Source: an uncultured Collinsella sp. (lineage in GTDB: Bacteria > Actinomycetota > Coriobacteriia > Coriobacteriales > Coriobacteriaceae). From it: DNA of 64,000 nt. Made by a program: the position numbers and the translations under genes. The first letter of the stretch is position 1, and each line of letters starts with the position of its first letter. The stretch spans positions 310,001 to 374,000 of the forward strand of contig CAAFGG010000052.1 in NCBI GenBank assembly GCA_900762325.1, written 5' to 3'. Positions 17,880 to 26,046 of this stretch are shown piece after piece. The notes beneath the pieces were generated by a model. That model did not search any database. It saw only the letters and a list, made by a program, of their open reading frames with translations, and had not been told where the DNA came from.

Positions 17880-18119
17880 TATATCGATTGACGAGCTATC
17901 CGAAGCGTCGAGCCTTCTTGATGGACATGACTATTCGTCACAAATCATTCCGCGCATCGCCGGGGTTCCAGTAATACTCGATATATCTGGATGCCCTCAT
18001 TCCCCTTTTTGAAGGTCCCAAATTGACTACCCGTGTTGGTTTGGCTAGGTTCGGGTGCTGTCCGTGCCGTGCGGTAAAATCGTTCAGTCAGAACACGAAC
18101 CCGCATCGGAGCTCATCAC

Positions 18120-21100
18120 ATGGCATTCGTCCATCTGCACAATCACACTGTTTTCTCCATGCTCGACGGCGCAACCCGTATCCAGGATATGGTCAACCGC
18201 GCTGTTGAGCTGGGCATGCCCGCCGTGGCCATTACCGACCACGGTTACATGTACGGCGTGCCCGACCTGGCGCTGGCCTGCGACGCCGTCAACCACAACA
18301 CGCCCGAGTACAAGACGTGGAGCCACGACAAGGCCTTCTTAGAAAAGGATCGCCGCGACGAGCTGGTGGAGCCCGATCCCGAGGAAAACCCGCGCGAGCA
18401 TGCCCAGTATGTGAAGGACATGGCCATGTGGGACGAGAAGGGCAACATCGACGAGCTCAAGCCGCCCCTGGTCATCAAGCCCATCTTTGGCTGCGAGGTT
18501 TACTTTACGCCGGACGAGACCCTTGCCCGCGACCACAAGCCTGAGCTCTACCACATGATCCTTCTGGCCAAGGACCAGGAGGGCTACGTCAACCTGATGC
18601 AGACGGTCTCCGAGGCCGCCGTGCAGGGCTTTTACTACAAGCCGCGCGTGACGCTCGACAACCTGCGCCGCCACGCCAAGGGCATGATCTGCACGAGCGC
18701 CTGCATCGCGGGCATCATCCCCAAATACATCGACCGCGGCGACATGGAAGGCGCCATCAAGTGGGCCGAGACCTTCCGCGACACCTTCGACCCCGGCGAC
18801 TTTTACATCGAAATCCAGGAACACGGCATTACCACCGATAACGGCCTGACCGACGAGCAGATGGACCGCACGCTCATCGACATTGCCAAACAGGTGGGCG
18901 TCAAGGTCATCGCCACCAACGACTTCCACTACCTGCGCCGCGAGGATGCGCCCGTGCAGGACGTCATCATGTGCATTGGCATGAACGCCAAGGTCGACGA
19001 CCCCAACCGCATGCGCATGACCGGCTCGGAGTTTTACATGAAGACCGAGGAGGAGATGCGGGCGATGTTCCCGTATTGCCCCGAGGCCTGCGACAACACG
19101 CTCGAGATCGCCGACAAGTGCTACGTTGAGCTGGACTGGGACTCCATCATCCTGCCGCGCTTCCCGTTGCTCGATCCCGGCGAGACGCACGAGAGCCAGT
19201 TCCGCCGCGAGTGCGAGAAGGGCCTGCGCCAACACTATGGCGACGACTGGGCCACGCGCGAGATCGGTGGCGTCAACATCAAAGAGCGCTTTGAGTACGA
19301 ATACAAGGTCATCTGTGACAAGGGCTTTGCCGCCTACTTCTTGATCGTTGCCGAGTACGTGCAATGGGCCAAGGATAACGGCATCGGCGTCGGTCCCGGC
19401 CGTGGCTCGGCAGCCGGCGCTATCGTCGCCTATGCCATGAACATTACCGCGTTCGACCCGCTCGAAAACGGCCTGATGTTCGAGAGGTTCCTGTCTCCGC
19501 AGCGTACCGAGATGCCCGATATCGATATGGACTTCGACGATGAGCGGCGCCTCGAGGTCGTGGAGCACGTTCGCCAGCTCTACGGCCCCGAGAAGGTCAC
19601 CCACGTCATCACCTACTCGACCATCAAGGCCAAGCAGGCCATCAACGACGCCGCGCGCGTCTTGGACTACCCGGTCTACATGGGCCAGCGCCTGTCCAAG
19701 ATGGTCTCGAGCGACCCCAAGGTCAAGCTCAAGCAGGTACTCGAAAAACAACCCGGCAAAGAGGATCTGTTTAACCCAGATTTTGCCGAGGCCTATAAAA
19801 AGGACGACGACGCCCGCCGCATCATCGACACGGCGCTCTCGATTGAGGGCCTCACCCGTGGCGAGGGCGTGCACGCGTGCGCCGTTCTGATCTGCCGCGA
19901 CCCCGTCAACGAGCACGTGCCCACCAAGCTCGACACCAAGGGCGGCGTCGAGATTACCCAGTACGAAGGCCATACCGTTGCCGATATGGGCCTGCTCAAG
20001 ATGGACTTCTTGGGCCTGCGTACGCTGACGGTTATCTCCAAGGCCAAGGCAAACATCAAAAAGAACTTCGGCATCGACATCAAAGAGGAAGAGATTCCCT
20101 TTGACGATCCCGAGATCTTTAAACTCATGGGCTCCGGCCACACCGCCGGCGTCTTCCAGGTCGAGTCCGCCGGCATGACGGCCACGATCAAGAACATGAA
20201 GCCCACCGAGTACAAGCACGTCGTGGCATTGATCGCTCTGTACCGCCCGGGCCCGCTGGGCGCCGGCATGGTCTCGTCCTACATCAACCGTATGAACGGC
20301 AAGGAGCCGGCCGTCTCGTACGACGACCGTCTGGACGACATCCTGGGCGAAACCTACGGCACCATGGTCTACCAGGAGCAGGTTATGCTCATCTCCGTCG
20401 AGATGTGCGGCTTCTCCAAGGGCGAATCGGACTCGCGTATCCGTAAGCCCGTGGCTAAGAAGAAGATTAAGCTGCTCACGTCGACGGTGCTCCACTGGGA
20501 GGATGGCTCGGACGAGACCACCTACGACCACTGGATGAACGGCGCTATCAAGAACAACTACACGCGCGAGGTTGCCCAGAAGATTTGGGACGATGTTCTC
20601 GAGTTCGCATCTTACGCCTTTAACAAGTCGCACTCCGCCGGCTACGCCATTCTGGTTATGCAGACGGCATGGCTCAAGGCGCATTATCCGCACGAGTACA
20701 TGGCGGCCGTTCTGACGTCCTACACGGGCAAGACCGACAAGATCGTTCATTACGTCTCGGCGTGCCGCCACGACGGCATCCCCGTGCTGCCGCCAGATGT
20801 CAACGAGTCCGGTACCGAGTTCACGGCTACCAAGGAGGGCGTGCGCTTTGGTCTGGCCGGCATCCGCGGCGTGGGCACTGGCGTGGCGCAGGCGATTATC
20901 GCCGAGCGCGAGGCGGGCGGCCCGTTTAAGACGCTGCACGACTTTGTCGAGCGCGTGGACTCGAGCCAGGCCAACCGTCGCGTGATCGAATCGCTCATCA
21001 AGGCAGGCGCCTTCGACTCCACGGGGTATCCGCGTCGCCAGATGATGCACTTTGTGGATAAGAACAACCCCGAGAATATCATCGATGCCGCCGTGAAGCG

Positions 21101-21923
21101 CCAAAAGGATCGCGCGAGCGGCCAGACGTCGTTCTTCGATATGTTTGGCGACGTTGAGGGCTCGGGCTTTGAGGTGAGCGTACCCGATCCGGATGGCCAG
21201 GAGTGGGACCGCCACCTTAAGCTGAGCCAGGAGAAAGAGGTTCTGGGCATCTATGTCTCGGACCACCCGCTGCGCCCGTTTGAGTATGCACTAGCCAAGG
21301 CGCGCGACTTCTCGTTCTCGCAGATCGACACCGGCTACGAGGTTCAGAATCCTACGGGCGGCACCATCAACCAGGAGATTCCCGAGGGTAAGGCGCTGTG
21401 GTGGGCCGGCATGGTCTCGAGCGTGTCCAAGCGCGTGACCAAAAACGGCGACCCCATGGGTATCGTGCAGCTCGAAGACATGGAAGGCGAGGCCACGGTT
21501 GTGGTGTTCCCCAAGACCTACAAGGAGGCCGAGGGGTATCTGTACGGCGAGGTCGATCCCGAGACCGGCGCGCAGCTGTCCGACGCGTTTGTGCGCATTA
21601 AGGGCAAGCTCGAGCGCTCGGACCGCGGCGACCAGATCATCGCGCAGGAGATTGTGCCGCTGGAGCTTAGCGAGGAGAAAAACAAGCCCAAGGTCTTTGA
21701 GGTCATGGTGCCCAACAGCCGCTTTAGCCAGGGCAATATGGCGCGCCTGGCCACGGTGCTCACCACAAACCCGGGCGGCGACCGCGTGGAGATCTTTATT
21801 GAGCAAGTCGACGGGCGCGTGCTGCGTGCCGAGGTGCCGGCCAAGGTCAATGCACGCTCGATTCCGCTGCTGGCAGAGGCAAAGGCCATTGTGGGTAACC
21901 AAGGCCGCGTGACGGTTATCTAA
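18120..21923 (+). CDS. dnaE: DNA polymerase III alpha subunit
   Basis: The 1267-residue replicative polymerase has the N-terminal PHP domain HLHNHTVFS with all expected metal ligands visible (AITDHG, FGCEVYF, LYHMILLA, CTSACIAGIIP, TNDFHYL). It therefore may proofread like mycobacterial DnaE1. The catalytic aspartates are PDIDMDFDD near residue 465 and LLKMDFLG near 625. The VGPGRGSAAGAIVAY motif, helix-hairpin-helix segment and C-terminal OB fold (WWAGMVSSV) follow. Around residues 768-810, where most DnaE proteins carry ADxLRRAMGKK, the sequence reads SDSRIRKPVAKKK and then a longer segment. Start ATG 18120 has cggag eight bases upstream. The 240-bp gap before it holds a short inverted pair, atatatcga near 17880 and tcgatatat near 17978. 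Confidence 0.96.
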   Translation: MAFVHLHNHTVFSMLDGATRIQDMVNRAVELGMPAVAITDHGYMYGVPDLALACDAVNHNTPEYKTWSHDKAFLEKDRRDELVEPDPEENPREHAQYVKDMAMWDEKGNIDELKPPLVIKPIFGCEVYFTPDETLARDHKPELYHMILLAKDQEGYVNLMQTVSEAAVQGFYYKPRVTLDNLRRHAKGMICTSACIAGIIPKYIDRGDMEGAIKWAETFRDTFDPGDFYIEIQEHGITTDNGLTDEQMDRTLIDIAKQVGVKVIATNDFHYLRREDAPVQDVIMCIGMNAKVDDPNRMRMTGSEFYMKTEEEMRAMFPYCPEACDNTLEIADKCYVELDWDSIILPRFPLLDPGETHESQFRRECEKGLRQHYGDDWATREIGGVNIKERFEYEYKVICDKGFAAYFLIVAEYVQWAKDNGIGVGPGRGSAAGAIVAYAMNITAFDPLENGLMFERFLSPQRTEMPDIDMDFDDERRLEVVEHVRQLYGPEKVTHVITYSTIKAKQAINDAARVLDYPVYMGQRLSKMVSSDPKVKLKQVLEKQPGKEDLFNPDFAEAYKKDDDARRIIDTALSIEGLTRGEGVHACAVLICRDPVNEHVPTKLDTKGGVEITQYEGHTVADMGLLKMDFLGLRTLTVISKAKANIKKNFGIDIKEEEIPFDDPEIFKLMGSGHTAGVFQVESAGMTATIKNMKPTEYKHVVALIALYRPGPLGAGMVSSYINRMNGKEPAVSYDDRLDDILGETYGTMVYQEQVMLISVEMCGFSKGESDSRIRKPVAKKKIKLLTSTVLHWEDGSDETTYDHWMNGAIKNNYTREVAQKIWDDVLEFASYAFNKSHSAGYAILVMQTAWLKAHYPHEYMAAVLTSYTGKTDKIVHYVSACRHDGIPVLPPDVNESGTEFTATKEGVRFGLAGIRGVGTGVAQAIIAEREAGGPFKTLHDFVERVDSSQANRRVIESLIKAGAFDSTGYPRRQMMHFVDKNNPENIIDAAVKRQKDRASGQTSFFDMFGDVEGSGFEVSVPDPDGQEWDRHLKLSQEKEVLGIYVSDHPLRPFEYALAKARDFSFSQIDTGYEVQNPTGGTINQEIPEGKALWWAGMVSSVSKRVTKNGDPMGIVQLEDMEGEATVVVFPKTYKEAEGYLYGEVDPETGAQLSDAFVRIKGKLERSDRGDQIIAQEIVPLELSEEKNKPKVFEVMVPNSRFSQGNMARLATVLTTNPGGDRVEIFIEQVDGRVLRAEVPAKVNARSIPLLAEAKAIVGNQGRVTVI

Positions 21924-21951
21924 GCTACCCCGGGTGAGATTGGAGGAAGTG

Positions 21952-24900
21952 ATGGCGCAGGGGACGTTTGTGCAGGCGCTCCGGAAAGAGGCGGCGCTGA
22001 GCGGCACCTTTATGAAGGGTCGCTCGCTCATGCTCAACGGCGCCGTGCTGTCGATTGAGGACGGCGGCTCACGCTTCTCCAAAAACGTGACGGTTGAGGG
22101 CTCGGTGCGCGGTTCGCGCGGCGACCTGTACAAGACACACGTGGCGCTCGACATGGACGAGCACGAGGTGATCGACTACGACTGCGATTGCCCCGCCGCC
22201 TATCGTTACCCCGGCATGTGCAAGCACGCCATCGCCACGGCGCTTGCGTACCTGGACGCCAGCGGCACTGAGCCCGTCGAGGGGCTGCGCACGCCGGTCC
22301 GCACGTTTACGGCAGCGCCCAAGCAAGCCGTGCGTCCCGCGTCCGCCGCACCGGCTGTCAACCCTAACTTTCCCTTTCCGGCGCCCGTCCCCACGAGTCC
22401 CAGCCTCATGGCGGCGCTCTCCGATCTTTCGGACGCGCGCATGGATGAGCTGGCGAGCATGCGCCGCAAGCTCGCCAGCAGTGTGGATCCCGATGCCCCC
22501 AAGGCGGTGTTGGAGCCCTCGCTGGTGCCGTACTACAATCCGCTGTTCGCCGACCGCTTTAGCTGGGCGCTCGAGTTCCGCATTCGCTGCGGTTCGGTGT
22601 CCTACGTGGTCAAGGATATCGACGGCATGGCCGACGCCTATGTCCGAGGCGGCACCTTCTCGTACGGCAAGAAGCTCACGTTTGCCCATACGCCCGAAGC
22701 CTTCGAAGACGTGTCGACAAAGCTGCTCAACCTTGTTGTGACGACAGTTGCCTATCTCGATGACATCACAAGCTCGCGTTCGGCGTCGTACGACTTTGCC
22801 CGCAGCGGTTTTGTCGCCGAGCGTCAGTTACCGCTGTCCGAGCATAGCATCGTATATGTGCTGGACCTGCTGCGCGGCCAGACCATCTCCTTTGAGCCCG
22901 CTTGGTCGCGGGGGACGACGACGCATCGCACCTATGACGTGGCGGTTGAGATGCCTCCGGAAGGGGAGGACGAGGCTCTGTCTAAGCGCCCGCCGCTCCT
23001 TGCCGCCAAAATCGCGCCGGCGGCTGGTGGCAGCTACGATCTGCGCCTGCCGGCCGATGCATACTGCTTTGCTTCGGGCGACGTTGCCTATCTGGTCGAC
23101 ACCCGCCGTGCGCGCCGCGCCGATGTGGCGTTTGCCCAGCATGCGGCGCCGTTCCTATCGCGCTTGCTGCCCTGTCGCACGCCGGTCCATATCGCTGCCG
23201 AGCAGGTGGGTGAGTTCTGCCGCATGGCGCTGCCCATTTTGCGCGACTACACCGACCTCACCGCGCCCGCCGCGCTCGATGCCGTGGCACCCGAGCCGAG
23301 CTTTGCTATGGCGATCGGCGTCGACGATGGGCTCGTGACCTGCAAAATTACGGTTACCTACGGCGACTGGTCGGCAGATCTCTTTAGCCTGGGCGCTCCG
23401 GGCAGTCCCTTCGAAGAGCAACGCCCCGGCGTGCCGCCCCGCGACGAGGTGGCGGAGTTTCGCGTTATGGACATGGCGGCCCTGTACTTCGATTTCTACG
23501 AGGGCGGTCTGGCGTTTGAGGAGCGCGATGACGCCCGCTTGTTCTGCCTGCTGACCGAGGGCCTGTCCGCCCTGTCCGAGCTGGGTGAGGTCATGCTCAG
23601 CGACCGTCTGCGCCAGATCTCGGTCCGCCCTGCGCCCAAGCTCTCGGTTCGTGCGACCGTCAAGAGCAACCTGCTCGATGTCGAGCTGGGCGCGAGCGGG
23701 CTTTCGGCCGCGGACCTTGCCGTCTATCTCGATTCGTACAAGCGTCATCAAACGTTTGCGCGCCTTACGTCCGGCGACATCGTTCGCCTGGACGAGGGCG
23801 CCCGAGCCGCGTTTGGCCTTGCCGATGATCTGGGGGTCGATGCTGTCGACCTGCTCGACGGCGTGTCGCTTCCCGCGTCGAGCACCCTGTTCGTCGATAG
23901 CATGCTCGCGCGCACGCCCGCGCTCGAGGCCGATCGCGACGCTGCGTTCCGCCGTACCGTCGAGCGCCTGGACACGCTCGGCAAGATGGACTTTACGGTG
24001 CCGGTCTCGCTCAAGGCCACACTGCGCGGCTACCAGGTCGACGGATACCAGTGGCTCGGCTCGCTCGAACACCTGGGCCTTGGCGGCATCTTGGCCGACG
24101 ACATGGGCCTGGGCAAAACGCTCCAGATGATCGCGCATATCCTGGCGCGCGTGGAGGCGGGGGACACCAAGCCCACGCTCGTGGTATGCCCGGCCTCACT
24201 CGTGTACAACTGGACTGCCGAGCTGGAGCGCTTTGCGCCCTCGCTCGATGTTTGCGCAATCGTGGGCGCCAAGGCGCAGCGTCGCGTGCAGATTGCCGGC
24301 GCGGCTGAGCATAACGTGGTCGTGACGTCGTATGACCTTATGCGCCGCGATATCGATGAGTACGCCGGGCAGGATTTTGCCCGCGTGGTGCTCGACGAGG
24401 CCCAGTACATTAAAAACCCACTCACCCAGGTGGCACGTGCCACCAAGCGCCTGCCGGCCGGCGTGCGCTTTGCCCTGACGGGCACGCCCATCGAAAACCG
24501 CCTATCCGAGCTCTGGAGCATCTTCGACTTTTTGATGCCGGGCCTGCTGGGCACGCGTGAATCGTTTGCAAAGCGCTTCGAAAGCCCGGTCGAGCATGCC
24601 GAGGGCGACAGTGCCGCCCGCCTGCAAGCGCTCGTGTCGCCGTTTGTGCTGCGCCGTGTCAAGGAAGACGTGGTGGCCGACCTGCCCGAGAAGATCGAGG
24701 ATACGGTCATGGCGCAGCTCACCGGCGAGCAGCGCAAGCTTTACCTGGCAAACCAGGACCGCATCGCCCAGCAGGTGCAGCACCGCGAGGCATCCGAGTT
24801 TAAGAAAGACAAGCTCAAGGTGCTCGCCGAGCTCACCAAGCTGCGCCAGATCTGCTGCGACCCGCGTCTGCACTACGAGGATTACAAGGCGGGGAGCGCC

Positions 24901-25416
24901 AAACTCGATACGTGCATGGAGCTCGTGCACGGCGCGCTCGACGGCGGGCATCGCATCCTGTTGTTCAGCCAGTTTACGGGTATGCTCGATATCATCGGTA
25001 AGCGCTTGGCCAAGGAGGACATCGCCTTCCTTAAGCTCACGGGCGCTTCGTCTAAGGAGAGCCGCGCCAAGATGGTCGCGCAGTTCCAAGCGGGCGAGGT
25101 TCCGGTCTTTTTGATTTCGCTCAAGGCGGGTGGCGTGGGCCTTAACCTGACGGCTGCCGACGTGGTCATTCACTACGACCCGTGGTGGAACGTGGCGGCG
25201 CAGGACCAAGCGACTGACCGTGCACACCGTATTGGCCAGCAACATGCCGTGACCGTGTACAAGCTCATCGCCAAGGACACGATCGAGGAACGCATTATGC
25301 AGATGCAGGAGTCCAAGCGCGACCTGGTCAACAGCGTGCTCGGCGGCGACGGCATCTCGTCGGCACTGTTCACGCGCGAGGATGTTCTGGCGCTGCTCGG
25401 CGGCGACGGTCGCTAA
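21952..25416 (+). CDS. SWIM zinc-finger SNF2-family helicase
   Basis: The product is about 1154 residues. The N-terminal SWIM finger is visible as DCDCPAAY followed by GMCKHA (CxC...CxH). The C-terminal half is a complete SNF2 ATPase: ADDMGLGKTLQM (Walker A), VVCPASLVYNW, VLDEAQYIKN (DEAQ box), LTGTPIENRLSELWS, LFSQFTGMLDIIG, SLKAGGVGLNLTAAD and DRAHRIGQ (motif VI). Bacterial SWIM-SNF2 proteins of this size resemble HepA/RapA-type remodelers that act on nucleoprotein or stalled RNA polymerase; the target here is unknown. ATG 21952 is chosen because ggagg lies six bases upstream; a GTG at 21934 gives a short extension. It follows dnaE by 28 bases and may be cotranscribed. Confidence 0.92.
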   Translation: MAQGTFVQALRKEAALSGTFMKGRSLMLNGAVLSIEDGGSRFSKNVTVEGSVRGSRGDLYKTHVALDMDEHEVIDYDCDCPAAYRYPGMCKHAIATALAYLDASGTEPVEGLRTPVRTFTAAPKQAVRPASAAPAVNPNFPFPAPVPTSPSLMAALSDLSDARMDELASMRRKLASSVDPDAPKAVLEPSLVPYYNPLFADRFSWALEFRIRCGSVSYVVKDIDGMADAYVRGGTFSYGKKLTFAHTPEAFEDVSTKLLNLVVTTVAYLDDITSSRSASYDFARSGFVAERQLPLSEHSIVYVLDLLRGQTISFEPAWSRGTTTHRTYDVAVEMPPEGEDEALSKRPPLLAAKIAPAAGGSYDLRLPADAYCFASGDVAYLVDTRRARRADVAFAQHAAPFLSRLLPCRTPVHIAAEQVGEFCRMALPILRDYTDLTAPAALDAVAPEPSFAMAIGVDDGLVTCKITVTYGDWSADLFSLGAPGSPFEEQRPGVPPRDEVAEFRVMDMAALYFDFYEGGLAFEERDDARLFCLLTEGLSALSELGEVMLSDRLRQISVRPAPKLSVRATVKSNLLDVELGASGLSAADLAVYLDSYKRHQTFARLTSGDIVRLDEGARAAFGLADDLGVDAVDLLDGVSLPASSTLFVDSMLARTPALEADRDAAFRRTVERLDTLGKMDFTVPVSLKATLRGYQVDGYQWLGSLEHLGLGGILADDMGLGKTLQMIAHILARVEAGDTKPTLVVCPASLVYNWTAELERFAPSLDVCAIVGAKAQRRVQIAGAAEHNVVVTSYDLMRRDIDEYAGQDFARVVLDEAQYIKNPLTQVARATKRLPAGVRFALTGTPIENRLSELWSIFDFLMPGLLGTRESFAKRFESPVEHAEGDSAARLQALVSPFVLRRVKEDVVADLPEKIEDTVMAQLTGEQRKLYLANQDRIAQQVQHREASEFKKDKLKVLAELTKLRQICCDPRLHYEDYKAGSAKLDTCMELVHGALDGGHRILLFSQFTGMLDIIGKRLAKEDIAFLKLTGASSKESRAKMVAQFQAGEVPVFLISLKAGGVGLNLTAADVVIHYDPWWNVAAQDQATDRAHRIGQQHAVTVYKLIAKDTIEERIMQMQESKRDLVNSVLGGDGISSALFTREDVLALLGGDGR

Positions 25417-25566
25417 CCCGCTCGGGTGGGGCCGTCAGGGCGGATGGCACACGCTGTCCCATCGTCCCCGCCCGTTATGTGTTCATTTGCAATGCCGTGG
25501 ATGGTTTGTCTGCCTTTGGGCATAAGAACCATCAAGAACATTGGCACATCAGCAAAGGAGAACATC

Positions 25567-25929
25567 ATGGCGAAATTCTTTAAGGACCCCGACGGTAAGC
25601 TCATTGCCGCCCTTGGCGACGACGTTGCGACCCCTGCCGGTTGCACGGAACTGACTGCAAACACTGAGGACGCGGCGCACGAGAAGCACGTGCCTGTTGT
25701 CGAGACCGAGCGTGACGGTCACGTGATTCGCGCACGCATTGGCTCGGTCGAGCACCCCAGCCTGCCCGAGCACTACATTGAGTGGATCGCGCTTGAGGCC
25801 GAGGGCCGCTTAGAGGTTCATTACCTTGAGCCCGGCATGAAACCCGCGACGTTTTTTGCGGGCGGCTCCAAGACCGGTACCGTCTATGCCTACTGCAACC
25901 TGCACGGGCTGTGGTCCGCGACATTCTAG
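25567..25929 (+). CDS. Superoxide reductase (neelaredoxin / desulfoferrodoxin family)
   Basis: The 120-residue protein has the one-domain superoxide reductase pattern: EKHVPVVE (catalytic Lys and first His ligand), SVEHPSLPEHYIEWI (two His) and the C-terminal CNLHGLW (Cys and His). Together these give the Fe(His)4Cys centre II. It reduces superoxide to peroxide without making oxygen, typical of anaerobes. The N-terminal four-cysteine desulforedoxin domain is missing; only one cysteine remains there (TPAGCTEL). Start ATG 25567 has aaggag seven bases upstream; the open frame further upstream is not protein-like. A monocistronic unit with a hairpin after it. Confidence 0.92.
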   Translation: MAKFFKDPDGKLIAALGDDVATPAGCTELTANTEDAAHEKHVPVVETERDGHVIRARIGSVEHPSLPEHYIEWIALEAEGRLEVHYLEPGMKPATFFAGGSKTGTVYAYCNLHGLWSATF

Positions 25930-25974
25930 GAGCGCGCCCCCGCTCGGGGTATCATAGCTAGCATATGCACATGC

Positions 25975-26008
25975 AAGCGCCGACTGCATTATGCGGCCGG
26001 CGCTTTTA
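25975..26008 (+). terminator. Terminator after the superoxide reductase gene
   Basis: An 8-bp stem (25975-25982 with 25998-26005) with extra pairing inside the loop is followed by a short tttta tract. Confidence 0.6.
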
Positions 26009-26046
26009 CTGCGATTTCGATGGATTACGACGGAAAGGGCTGAGCC

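Noticed and set aside
18339..21266. Very long antisense frame (975 codons) opposite dnaE
   Set aside because: It mirrors a highly conserved gene, has no protein-like composition, and such frames are common opposite GC-biased genes.
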